42,273 nt of DNA. It comes from Actinomycetes bacterium (lineage in GTDB: Bacteria > Actinomycetota > Aquicultoria > UBA3085 > Oleimmundimicrobiaceae). The stretch spans positions 1-42,273 of the forward strand of contig JAUWKI010000010.1 of NCBI GenBank assembly GCA_030614255.1, in the 5' to 3' direction. The notes under the pieces were generated by a model. It was not told the origin of the DNA. It saw nothing but the letters and a program-made list of their open reading frames with translations, and made no database searches. Positions within the stretch are counted from its first letter, which is position 1; each line of letters starts with the position of its first letter. Both the position numbers and the translations under genes were made by a program. Positions 35,350-42,273 of the stretch are shown here, piece by piece.

Positions 35350-36714
35350 CTAAATATTTTTTGCTAAATTGGCAAACTTCGTATAGTGCTCCAAAAAGGC
35401 CAGTCGCAGCGTGCCGGTAGGTCCGTTCCGGTGTTTACCTATTATAATCTCAGCGATACCCTTCTCGTCGGATTCTTTATTATAATAGTCATCCCGATAA
35501 ATGAATATGACGAGATCGGCATCTTGCTCAATGGCACCAGACTCTCTTAAATCACTCAAAAGGGGGTGCTTATCCGTTCTCTGTTCAACTGCACGCGAAA
35601 GCTGCGACACCGCAATAACAGGAACTTCTAGCTCCCTCCCTAATATCTTAAGAGCTCGAGAAATCTCAGAAATCTCCTGCTGACGATTCTCAACTCTGCC
35701 TCGCCCCTGCATTAACTGCAGGTAATCTACGACTATAAGCCCCAGTTTGTGTTTAGCCATAAGTCGACGCGCTTTAGCACGAACCCCCATCATAGTTATA
35801 TTCGGAGTATCGTCTATGAAGATAGGTGCTTCAGCCAATCTCCCCACAGCGTTTGATAACTCACGCCAATCTTCCGTTTTTAAATTTCCCGTTCTTAAAT
35901 GCTGGGCATCAACCCGCGCTTCAGAGCACATTAATCGCTGTGTTAGTTGTTGGCGAGACATCTCTAAACTAAATATGGCAACGGGAATCTTTTCGTTTAC
36001 GGCAACATGCTGAGCTATCGATAGAACCAGCGAGGTCTTCCCCATACTGGGACGTGCCGCCACAACAATTAAATCTGAAGGATGAAAACCAGAAGTCTTC
36101 TCATCAAGCTCTATAAAACCGGTGGGTAAACCGGTAACGTTGGCGCCTTTTTCATAAAGTTTTTCAATCTGTTCAAAACTCTCCGTAAGTAAATCTTTTA
36201 TATGAATAAATTTCTCGGATATTCTCTTCTTCGAAACGGAAAAAATTAAACTCTCGGCCCTATCTATAAGTAACCCAATATCTTCAGAGCCCTCATAGCC
36301 CATACCCACAATCTCAGTAGCAGCACTGATGAGGGAGCGCAAAACCGCATTCTTTTCAACTATCCCAGCGTAATACTTTGCGTTTGCAGCCGTAGGAACT
36401 ACATTAATCAGGGTATGGATATATGACTTTCCCCCAACTTGATCCAATACACCTTTAGTCTTTAACTCATTTGCAACGGTTATCGGATCTGCCGGTTCTC
36501 CTTTAGTGTAAAGATCTAAAACGGCTTCAAAAATTTGCTGATGGGGCCCCCGATAAAAATCTGTAGGATTCACTTTCTCCACTATATCGGGGATTATTCC
36601 TTGTGAGATTAGCATAGAACCCAAAAGTGATTGCTCGGCCTCAAGGTTGTGAGGGGGAATTTTTTCTAAAAAATTCACTTCCGCGGCCTTCTTGATATTG
36701 GGTAAATTGGCCAT
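35350..36714 (-). CDS. dnaB: Replicative DNA helicase DnaB
   Basis: Hexameric 5'-3' fork helicase. The N-terminal domain begins PPHNLEAEQSLLGSML; Walker A is AARPSMGKTSLVLSIA (about 223-238), Walker B LIVVDYLQLM, and ISRALKILGRELEVPVIAVS is typical. No intein is present. 454 residues, normal. AAGGAG precedes the ATG. It follows rplI by 14 bases, as in many Gram-positive genomes. Confidence 0.97.
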   Translation of the reverse strand: MANLPNIKKAAEVNFLEKIPPHNLEAEQSLLGSMLISQGIIPDIVEKVNPTDFYRGPHQQIFEAVLDLYTKGEPADPITVANELKTKGVLDQVGGKSYIHTLINVVPTAANAKYYAGIVEKNAVLRSLISAATEIVGMGYEGSEDIGLLIDRAESLIFSVSKKRISEKFIHIKDLLTESFEQIEKLYEKGANVTGLPTGFIELDEKTSGFHPSDLIVVAARPSMGKTSLVLSIAQHVAVNEKIPVAIFSLEMSRQQLTQRLMCSEARVDAQHLRTGNLKTEDWRELSNAVGRLAEAPIFIDDTPNITMMGVRAKARRLMAKHKLGLIVVDYLQLMQGRGRVENRQQEISEISRALKILGRELEVPVIAVSQLSRAVEQRTDKHPLLSDLRESGAIEQDADLVIFIYRDDYYNKESDEKGIAEIIIGKHRNGPTGTLRLAFLEHYTKFANLAKNI

Positions 36715-36728
36715 ATTTACAAAGCTCC

Positions 36729-37175
36729 TTACAAGCTTACTACTTCAATGTTCATTTTTGCTTCAACTTCAGAATGCAGTTTTATATTAACAGAATATTT
36801 CCCCAGGGACTTAATATTTTCCCCCAAATCTATCTTCCTTTTATCAAGAGAAATATCAAATTCCTTTTTGATAGCTTCAGCTATGTCCTTGCTCGTTATT
36901 GAGCCATATAACTTGCCTTTTTCTCCGGTTTTAACCGATAATTTTATTGTCTTTTTGTTCAATTTATCCGCCAGCGCTTCGACTTCACTTTTCGCCTCAG
37001 CATCTTTCTCGGTCAACACCCTCTTTTTCTTCTCAAACATCTTGAGATTTGCGGATGTCGCATCAATAGCACTCCTCTTAGGAAATAAAAAATTCCGGGC
37101 ATAACCCGAACTCACATTGACAACATCTCCTTCTTTACCTAAAGAAGCAACATCTTTTGTTAAAATTACTTTCAT
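36729..37175 (-). CDS. rplI: Ribosomal protein bL9
   Basis: bL9, 148 residues: the N-terminal [20 protein letters not shown] and [15 protein letters not shown] signature, long helix and C-terminal domain with [24 protein letters not shown] precedes ATG. Gene order with dnaB is conserved. Confidence 0.97.
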   Translation of the reverse strand: MKVILTKDVASLGKEGDVVNVSSGYARNFLFPKRSAIDATSANLKMFEKKKRVLTEKDAEAKSEVEALADKLNKKTIKLSVKTGEKGKLYGSITSKDIAEAIKKEFDISLDKRKIDLGENIKSLGKYSVNIKLHSEVEAKMNIEVVSL

Positions 37176-37187
37176 ATCTTCCCTTTA

Positions 37188-38027
37188 TTATAGCTCTTTT
37201 GGTCTCTTAATATAGGATACCCCTATTTTCTCGGCATATTGAGATGTCATCTCTTCTATCCCAGCCAAATTATCCCAGAAAGTGAGCAATTCAACATCTA
37301 AATCTTTCTCAGAAAAACCCTTCTCTTTTTTCTTAACAATCTCAATAAGTTTTTCTTTAACACGATCCAAAAAAATCTGAGCACCATCCTTTTTTATCTC
37401 CGGTAAGATGACACCAAAATCACCAGCACTTAGACAAGCTATCTCATCCACAATCCTGGTCTGTTGCTTGAACATTTCACCTAAATCTTTCGCCAACTTT
37501 TTCTCGGCCTTCTTTGGCATTTTCAAATCTGCCAAATTAAACTTGAAAGTCACTACAGAGAAACCGCTCTCGTAACGTTTAGCACGGTCAATCTCTTGTT
37601 GAATTACGGTTATAAAATAGCGTGCCGTGTAAAGACCCGTTCCCGCATCGACAAGAACCTTTTCCTCTATATCCATAACTTGTTCCTTGAATTTCTCGAA
37701 TAAAAGACCTCCCACTATACCCATAAAACAGAAAAATAGAATCCTCAGAGAGATAGTTAAGGTAATAACTTGAGCCAACTGTGATTCAACTAAGAACATT
37801 AGCAAAAGAACGTATACGAGACCCGCACCCAGCGCGGCGATGAGTCCGCCTTTCTTCCCATAGTATATTGCCCCCACAATTATCGGAATAAATAAAATTT
37901 GAGCATAAGCCTCAACGGTTGCCCCTCTACAGTAAAGAATTAAAGAAGTTAGCCCCGCAATAACTACGCCTAACAAAAGAAAAAGCTGACTTACGCTGCG
38001 ATACCTTTTAAGTGGAGTCTCTATCAT
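37188..38027 (-). CDS. Membrane protein with degenerate GGDEF domain
   Basis: Residues 1-120 contain about four to five hydrophobic segments (SQLFLLLGVVIAGLTSLIL, AYAQILFIPIIVGAIYYG, GLIAALGAGLVYVLLLMF, ILFFCFMGIVGGLLFE). The rest is a GGDEF-type fold: LVDAGTGLYTARYF with the usual D.LTGLYN-like start and FSVVTFKFN strand, but the catalytic GGDEF loop reads SAGDF, so cyclase activity is doubtful. It occupies the place, between the yybS-like gene and rplI, where Bacillus encodes GdpP, but it lacks the DHH/DHHA1 phosphodiesterase part. GAGAGGTGAATT precedes ATG. Signal-sensing or nucleotide-binding role is inferred. Confidence 0.8.
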   Translation of the reverse strand: MIETPLKRYRSVSQLFLLLGVVIAGLTSLILYCRGATVEAYAQILFIPIIVGAIYYGKKGGLIAALGAGLVYVLLLMFLVESQLAQVITLTISLRILFFCFMGIVGGLLFEKFKEQVMDIEEKVLVDAGTGLYTARYFITVIQQEIDRAKRYESGFSVVTFKFNLADLKMPKKAEKKLAKDLGEMFKQQTRIVDEIACLSAGDFGVILPEIKKDGAQIFLDRVKEKLIEIVKKKEKGFSEKDLDVELLTFWDNLAGIEEMTSQYAEKIGVSYIKRPKEL

Positions 38028-38117
38028 AATTCACCTCTCGCTTCTTTTACATTATCAATATAATAAACTTATGGTCAATACTTTACTAGTTAATTATCGG
38101 CACAAAAAACTTCTTCC

Positions 38118-39086
38118 TTAACAAACTTCTTGTGACACTTTTCTATAGTTAAACCACGTATCAAAAAGTCCTAACCAGGTCAAGCCCTGAAACATAACCT
38201 GAATAAAGAGAGTTAGGAGAAAAAAAAGTATCTTAACCGGGAAAGAAAGTTTGTATTTTTCAAAGAAATAAAAAACTATTGCCAGGCCCTGGACAAAAAA
38301 TATAATTCCAAAAACAATGAGAAGATTCATCCCTACCATTGAGACAGTTTCCGAATAAACTCCAAACCACTTATGAAAGAGAATAGCGGCCAAACCGAAC
38401 AGGTACCCCCACGAAAAAAACCACGGTATCTGAAGCATCTTAAAATTCAAATTTTTTGGCAGTTTCAGCTTGAGCCGTTTTAAAACTTGATATGAAATAA
38501 AGCAGCAAACGGTGGAAACCCATCCGGAAAGTACAATAATGGATGCCGGGAGAACTTGCGAAAGACTTTCTGCTATTTGATTTAACAAATGCCGTTGCGT
38601 CGCAATTTCTTCTTCACTTAACCCATATCCCAAACCTAACTGCTCTTGCATCGCAATTGATTCTCTGAAGAGTTTTACTTGCTCAGAAAATAAATTTATC
38701 CCGCTAAGAAAATATGCAAGAACCGCTATCAAAACTATTGCTACCACAACTCCAACCAGCCCAGCCAATATAACTCCTGGAACCGGAGATTTTCTTCGGA
38801 TGGAAATCCCTTGGCTCAACCCCAAAAACAGGATGATTAAAAAAAGATAAATGGCGGAGAATGGCTCCATAAGTACAGCAACAAGGAAGCCTGCAGTAAC
38901 TGCAGTCAAAATGCCATATTTAAAACCATGGCGCACTGATACAATAACCGTTGGAACCGCGCAAAGCGGAATGGTTACAATAGAGAGAACGGGCAAAACC
39001 AGAGACAAAAGAGCAAATACTAGCGTTAAAGCGGAGAGCTTTCCCGCCTCCACAAGCGCTCGAGTATCTACCCTGTTCTCATCCAT
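38118..39086 (-). CDS. DUF2232 (YybS-like) membrane protein
   Basis: About eight hydrophobic segments in 322 residues, with the S-component-like N-terminus LTLVFALLSLVLPVLSIVTI and VIVSVRHGFKYGILTAV. Matches DUF2232 (PF09991) by architecture and by its position after rpsR and before rplI, as yybS in Bacillus. Function unknown; a transporter-substrate-binding role like that of ECF S-components has been suggested from fold. AGGAGG precedes ATG. Confidence 0.82.
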   Translation of the reverse strand: MDENRVDTRALVEAGKLSALTLVFALLSLVLPVLSIVTIPLCAVPTVIVSVRHGFKYGILTAVTAGFLVAVLMEPFSAIYLFLIILFLGLSQGISIRRKSPVPGVILAGLVGVVVAIVLIAVLAYFLSGINLFSEQVKLFRESIAMQEQLGLGYGLSEEEIATQRHLLNQIAESLSQVLPASIIVLSGWVSTVCCFISYQVLKRLKLKLPKNLNFKMLQIPWFFSWGYLFGLAAILFHKWFGVYSETVSMVGMNLLIVFGIIFFVQGLAIVFYFFEKYKLSFPVKILFFLLTLFIQVMFQGLTWLGLFDTWFNYRKVSQEVC

Positions 39087-39122
39087 ACTAAAAAGCCTCC
39101 TGCTAGAAAAAGTGTACGACTC

Positions 39123-39398
39123 TTACTTGACAGGGTATTTTAATAAAGCCATCTCTCTAGCCCTTTTAATAGCAGTAGCGAGTTTACTTTGATGTTGGAC
39201 ACAAGTACCTGTCACTCTCTTCGGCTTTATTTTACTCTTATCGTTCATAAACCTACGCAACAAATTTAAGTCTTTATAATCGATATAATCAATCTTCTCT
39301 TTGCAAAAAAAGCACACCTTTTTCGGGTGCCGTTTAATAAAATAGTTACTTCTTTCTTTCTTATCGTCTCTTTCTTTCTTATCACCGTAACGAGCCAA
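39123..39398 (-). CDS. rpsR: Ribosomal protein bS18, zinc-binding (C+) type
   Basis: 91 residues with the S18 core [20 protein letters not shown] and [24 protein letters not shown] and CVQH form a CxxC...CxxH set, expected to bind zinc, unlike cysteine-free paralogues. The N-terminus is a charged extension. Start is TTG with AGAGGTGA upstream. It pairs with bS6 in the 30S platform. Confidence 0.96.
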   Translation of the reverse strand: MARYGDKKERDDKKERSNYFIKRHPKKVCFFCKEKIDYIDYKDLNLLRRFMNDKSKIKPKRVTGTCVQHQSKLATAIKRAREMALLKYPVK

Positions 39399-39413
39399 CT
39401 AAATCACCTCTAA

Positions 39414-39842
39414 TTAAAATGGAATGTCTTCATCTAAATTAACATCGGCCTTTTCGGTGCCGACATCGGATGTAAAATCAGGTTCAAAATTTTTATCTTT
39501 AGCTTGGGAGGATACTCTTCCAAGAAACTGTACATTCTCGGCAACTACTTCCACCGTTGACCTCTTCTGGCCCTCACTTGTCTCCCAGGCACGATATTGA
39601 AGTCTCCCATCGATAGCCACAGGAGTACCTTTCGTAATGTTTTGGGATACAAGCTCAGCAAGCTTTCCCCAGCAAACAATATTGAAAAAGTCTACATTAT
39701 CAACGCGCTCACCTTGCTTATTAGTCCATCGCCTATTTACCGCGATCCCAAAATTAGTAACTGTTGCCCCGCTTGGAGTACTTCTGAGCTCAGGATCTCT
39801 CGTTAAATTTCCAACTAAAATAACTCTATTGAGACTAGCCAC
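39414..39842 (-). CDS. ssb: Single-stranded DNA-binding protein
   Basis: OB-fold SSB, 142 residues: ASLNRVILVGNLTRDPELRS, NFGIAVNRRW, and DFFNIVCWGKLAE, ending in the acidic partner-binding tip DEDIPF. I choose GTG 39842, giving MASLNRVIL behind AGGAG at 8 bases; the upstream GTG 39851 overlaps that ribosome site. Placed between rpsF and rpsR as usual. Confidence 0.96.
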   Translation of the reverse strand: MASLNRVILVGNLTRDPELRSTPSGATVTNFGIAVNRRWTNKQGERVDNVDFFNIVCWGKLAELVSQNITKGTPVAIDGRLQYRAWETSEGQKRSTVEVVAENVQFLGRVSSQAKDKNFEPDFTSDVGTEKADVNLDEDIPF

Positions 39843-39869
39843 TTTTCTCACTCCTAATTTAATAAAAGA

Positions 39870-40232
39870 TTATCTTTGTCTTTGACTTAATTGTTTCTTT
39901 CGTTTCTCTCGTTTCTTTTCTTGCTCTCTCTTTCTTCGCCCAGGGAGAGCTAGTTTTTTTACAATCATAATCCGTAAAACCTGGTCGGTTATTCCTAGAA
40001 CCCTGTCAAGCTCGCTCACCGTTTTGCTTTCACCCTTAAAGGTTATAAGGTAGTAGTCCCCCTCATTATGTTTCTTGATGGGATAAGCCAACCTCTTTCT
40101 GCCCCATTTTTCAGATTTGTCTACCTTCCCGCCATTTTTTTCGATGAGCTTATTGGCCTTGGTAATAACTTCCTCAGTGGCCTCAGCATCGAGGGTGGAG
40201 TCAACTATAAGCATAAGTTCGTAGTCTTTCAA
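39870..40232 (-). CDS. rpsF: Ribosomal protein bS6
   Basis: bS6 with the usual start MKDYELMLIVDSTLDAEATE, GRKRLAYPIKKHNEGDYYLI and a C-terminal basic tail (KREQEKKREKRKKQ). The TTG at 40232 (120 residues) gives the canonical N-terminus and 8 bases after GGAGG; GTG 40241 lies inside the ribosome site. First gene of the rpsF-dnaB operon; its leader has a probable S6:S18 binding site. Confidence 0.95.
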   Translation of the reverse strand: MKDYELMLIVDSTLDAEATEEVITKANKLIEKNGGKVDKSEKWGRKRLAYPIKKHNEGDYYLITFKGESKTVSELDRVLGITDQVLRIMIVKKLALPGRRKREQEKKREKRKKQLSQRQR

Positions 40233-40248
40233 ACATTTCACCTCCTTC

Positions 40249-40281
40249 GGTCTAATCGGGCCCGCTGTTCTTCAGCGGACC
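40249..40281 (-). promoter_or_regulatory. S6:S18-type leader hairpin (autoregulatory)
   Basis: Minus-strand RNA: GGTC (40281-40278) and CGCTG pair with CAGCG and GACC (40252-40249), around loop AAGAA, with a one-sided bulge GGCCCGATTA that contains CCG. This matches the known design of the S6:S18 mRNA site (two stems, asymmetric CCG bulge). It ends just before GAAGGAGG, so binding would block rpsF translation. An alternative 9-bp pairing GGTCCGCTG/CAGCGGGCC competes. Confidence 0.6.
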
Positions 40282-40332
40282 AGAAGATGTTTCTGTTGCC
40301 AGTAGGCAGTTTATTGAATTTGAACGGAGCTT

Positions 40333-40361
40333 ATTATAACAGCCATGATGGAAGTGGGCAA
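40333..40361 (-). promoter_or_regulatory. Promoter of the rpsF operon
   Basis: Minus-strand TTGCCC (40361-40356), 17-base spacer, perfect TATAAT (40338-40333) with an upstream TG (TGTTATAAT), giving a leader of about 95 bases. Confidence 0.8.
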
Positions 40362-40440
40362 GCTATTAGCCACCAGCCGTCAGCTCCCAGCCATCAGGAA
40401 AATTATAAATAAAAGCTTTTTGTTAGTTTTGGTTTTTAAA

Positions 40441-40580
40441 TCTAGGTGGGTTGTTCGCAGGTGACCCTCCTTCGGCGGACAGGCATATGAGAGTGCCGAC
40501 CGTGCCGACCGCCCTGCCTACCGGCAGGCAGGGCAGGCAGGCGAACAATCGATGAGGCGGGGTTTCGACCGAAGCTGTCT
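40441..40580 (+). ncRNA. Structured RNA candidate A
   Basis: GGTGGG (40445-40450) pairs with CCCTCC (40465-40470) around a loop that starts TTGTTCGC; this loop pairs with GCGAACAA (40541-40548), with outer pairs to 40449-40550 as an alternative. After the hairpin comes GGCGGACAGGCATATGAG, shared with candidate B. The middle holds a 24-base palindrome (GCCCTGCCT...AGGCAGGGC). Orientation is chosen because one pair is G-U on the plus strand. It looks like a shortened relative of candidate B. Confidence 0.5.
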
Positions 40581-40830
40581 CTTGTTTTTAGTTTTTAAAA
40601 CCTCTGCGGGTTGGGTAGACAGCGACCCTCCAGAGGCGGGCAGGCATATGAGCACGCCGTATAGCGAAGGAAGTTTGAACATCTGCGACACCGTGCCTAC
40701 CGGCAGGCAGGAATTGTGTGCTCAAAGAGCAAATAGCAATTTCGCAATGAGAGAATCGACTGAGTAGGCGCGCGCCGTGCCTACCGCCGTGCCTGCCTGC
40801 CCTGCCTACCGGCAGGCAGGGCAGGCAGGC
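40511..40830. repeat. GC-rich palindromes CCTGCCTACCGGCAGG type
   Basis: Copies at about 40511-40540, 40692-40711 and 40776-40830, with relatives at 25058-25080 and 42221-42273. Core GCCTACCGGCAGGC is self-complementary and extended by GCAGGCAGG words. They stand out against AT-rich surroundings and resemble REP-like elements. Confidence 0.75.
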
Positions 40831-40855
40831 AATCCGGAGCTGTTACCCAACCCAT
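40601..40855 (+). ncRNA. Structured RNA candidate B
   Basis: CCTCTG-c-GGG (40601-40610) pairs with CCC-tc-CAGAGG (40626-40636); the loop TTGGGTAGACAGC pairs with GCTGTTACCCAA (40839-40850), a long pseudoknot with one bulge. Downstream: GGCGGGCAGGCATATGAG, then ACGCCGTATAGCGAAGGAAG, hairpin GCTC-AAA-GAGC (40720-40730). Two GC palindromes appear inserted (40692-40711 and 40776-40830). Size without inserts is about 200 bases. I cannot name the family; raiA-type RNA would be the first to test. Confidence 0.55.
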
Positions 40856-40951
40856 AAAAAAACAAATTATAAACAAGCAAATAACAAATAAACTGTTAAT
40901 CACTGACGATTTTTAGAGAGGAGAAAAAAACAAACTAGCAAACCTTTAAGT

Positions 40952-42043
40952 TTAAGCAGAAAACTTGAAGGTAATAACGTCTCCGTCTTGTATAACGTAT
41001 CCTTTGCCTTCGAGAAGAAGATGGCCCTGTTCACGGACAGCATGAAGTGAGCCGACTTTAATTAAATCCTCATAGTGAACAACTTCGGCTTTTATGAATC
41101 CGTGTTCCATATCGGTATGAATCTTGCCTGCCGCCTGGGGGGCTTTCGCGCCTTTCTTAATTGTCCATGCCCGGCACTCATTTGATTCAGTGGAAAAGAA
41201 GGTTATGAGCCCCAAAAGCTTATAGGAGGCGTGTACCAATTTATCCAAACCCAACTCTTTTAGCCCCATATCTTCCATAAATATTTGAGTTTCATCTTCA
41301 TTTAACTCGGCCAACTCGGATTCAAGTTTTGCAGAAATGATGATGGCCTCACTGCCATCTTTCTTGGCAAAATCTGCCACCTGCTTCGCCAAAGAACCGT
41401 CTTTTTCGATATCGACCTCGGAAATGTTTGCAATGTAAATAACGGGCTTTAAAGTAAGCAGACTGCTGTCGGAAGAGAGGAGCTGAACCTCCTCGGCGGA
41501 AAAATTCGCGCCCCGGGCAGGTAAGCCCTCTTCCAAAATATCTTTTGCTTTCTCTAAGATTTCTTTTTGGTGAAGATAAACTTTATCTCCCGCTTTAGCA
41601 TATCTATTAACCTTCCCTAATCTTTTTTCAATTACAGCCAAGTCGGCAAGGATAAGTTCCAAATTAACCGTTTCTATATCCGATAAAGGATTTATATTTC
41701 CTTCAACGTGAGACACGTTTTCATCTGAAAAACATCTAACAACATGGGCAATGGCATCAACTTCCCTGATGTATGAAAGAAACTGGTTCCCAAGACCCTC
41801 CCCACGGCTTGCCCCCTTAACTAAACCCGCTATATCTACAAATTTAATGTGAGCGGGAACAACATTTTTGCTCTCGACAATTTTGGCAATCTTGTATAAG
41901 CGCTCATCCCGAACCTCGGCAACACCCACATTTGAATCCACGGTTGTAAAGGGGTAATTTCCAATCTCAGCCCCCGCCTTAGTTGTGGCGTTAAAAAGAG
42001 TCGATTTTCCGGTATTAGGAAGACCCACGATACCTACCTGCAT
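40952..42043 (-). CDS. ychF: Ribosome-associated GTPase/ATPase YchF
   Basis: Obg-family P-loop protein that hydrolyses ATP rather than GTP in studied members. Motifs: [18 protein letters not shown] at the N-terminus (G1), [16 protein letters not shown] (G2), [20 protein letters not shown] (G3) and a C-terminal TGS domain with [20 protein letters not shown] and [12 protein letters not shown]. 363 residues, normal. The YchF-typical AxxE-type G4 is seen as [16 protein letters not shown] precedes ATG. Its place before rpsF matches Bacillus. Confidence 0.96.
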   Translation of the reverse strand: MQVGIVGLPNTGKSTLFNATTKAGAEIGNYPFTTVDSNVGVAEVRDERLYKIAKIVESKNVVPAHIKFVDIAGLVKGASRGEGLGNQFLSYIREVDAIAHVVRCFSDENVSHVEGNINPLSDIETVNLELILADLAVIEKRLGKVNRYAKAGDKVYLHQKEILEKAKDILEEGLPARGANFSAEEVQLLSSDSSLLTLKPVIYIANISEVDIEKDGSLAKQVADFAKKDGSEAIIISAKLESELAELNEDETQIFMEDMGLKELGLDKLVHASYKLLGLITFFSTESNECRAWTIKKGAKAPQAAGKIHTDMEHGFIKAEVVHYEDLIKVGSLHAVREQGHLLLEGKGYVIQDGDVITFKFSA

Positions 42044-42273
42044 TTAACCTCCTGTTAGTCGACAGTTTCTTAGTCGGGAGTCGGGAGTTTGTTGGCCCGA
42101 TTGCTGATTTTACTATACTCCATACTCTATACTCTATCTGCCATCAGCCCATCAGTCAGTAGTCTGTTAGTCGAGAGTTAGTTCAAATTAAAATTTAAAA
42201 TATAAAAATGTAAAACTACTTGCCTGCCCTGCCTGCCCTGCCTGCCGGTAGGCACGGCGGTAGGCACGGTATA
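42044..42273. repeat. Repeat-filled DNA upstream of ychF
   Basis: GTTAGTCGACAGTT and AGTCGGGAGTCGGGAGT, then CCCGATTGCTGATTTTACTA, TACTCCATACTCTATACTC and CTATCTGCCATCAGCCCATC words, followed by AT-rich DNA and a GC palindrome (GCCTGCCGGTAGGC) at the edge. The 42075-42150 part matches 25170-25290. No gene or clear ychF promoter seen. Confidence 0.7.

Larger units (their letters stand above)
40242..40951. other. 710-base non-coding region between ychF and rpsF
   Basis: From the rpsF side it holds: ribosome site, S6:S18-type hairpin, promoter at 40333-40361, short CAGCC/CATCAG words, RNA candidate A (40441-40580), RNA candidate B (40601-40855) with GC-rich palindromes, and an AT-rich end near ychF. 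An open frame at 40552-40767 (71 codons, plus strand) exists but lies across both RNA candidates and is not credible as a gene. Confidence 0.7.

Noticed and set aside
40552-40767. 71-codon plus-strand open frame between ychF and rpsF
   Set aside because: It crosses both RNA candidates and a GC palindrome, has no ribosome site, and its composition follows the repeats; better explained as chance reading of structured RNA.

Overview
The window is a compact, fairly AT-rich bacterial chromosome segment; its coding density, leaderless-looking junctions and frequent GTG/TTG starts behind strong AGGAGG-type ribosome sites suggest a Gram-positive-type lineage. The order ychF - rpsF - ssb - rpsR - yybS-like - (GGDEF-like) - rplI - dnaB is the arrangement known near the Bacillus origin, and bS18 carries zinc-ligand cysteines. 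Hydrogenase maturation genes and an arsenic detoxification cluster suggest an anaerobe. I cannot name the phylum from this sequence; a deep Firmicutes or Actinobacteria-related lineage is my best guess. Nearly all genes are on the minus strand, so the order of transcription runs from high to low coordinates.

Layout, high to low coordinate: (1) 42043-35350: the GTPase ychF, a 710-base non-coding stretch with two related structured-RNA candidates and GC-rich palindromes, then a promoter and a probable S6:S18 autoregulatory leader ahead of rpsF-ssb-rpsR-DUF2232-GGDEF-like-rplI-dnaB, closed by a hairpin terminator. (2) 35194-19489: an FAD-dependent dehydrogenase followed by a purine operon (purA, purD, purE, purB, purC, a purS-purS-purL fusion, purQ, purF, purM, purN, purH). 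Together these carry PRPP to IMP and on to adenylosuccinate; only purK is missing. (3) 19243-18261: a tRNA cluster (broken Lys, Lys, Glu, Val, Asp, Phe) with tandem tRNA-3'-end-like repeats after tRNA-Glu. (4) 18181-12573: an arsR-controlled cluster with an ArsP/DUF318 permease, a small CxxC thioredoxin, a DGC-domain protein, a thioredoxin lipoprotein, a CcdA electron transporter, the arsenite methyltransferase ArsM and the arsenite exporter ACR3. (5) 12312-8640: a gene group with a near-perfect Fur box on its promoter (fur, two DUF5320 proteins, an unknown 74-residue protein, a NifX-like protein, a radical SAM protein, a DUF89 protein). (6) 8433-1082: an amino acid permease with two UspA domains, then hypF-hypC-hypD-hypE for NiFe-hydrogenase maturation, without hypA or hypB. 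(7) 213-1085, plus strand: a PucR/CdaR-type regulator that converges on hypE.

A dispersed family of short low-complexity repeats (words such as ACTCCCGACTCC and CTATCTGCCATCAGCC) and GC-rich palindromes (CCTGCCTACCGGCAGG type) fills many intergenic gaps and has also entered coding ends or linkers in hypF, hypD and purD. The most interesting unexplained element is the pair of tandem RNA candidates at 40441-40855, whose hairpin-loop to 3'-end pairings differ in sequence but keep complementarity.
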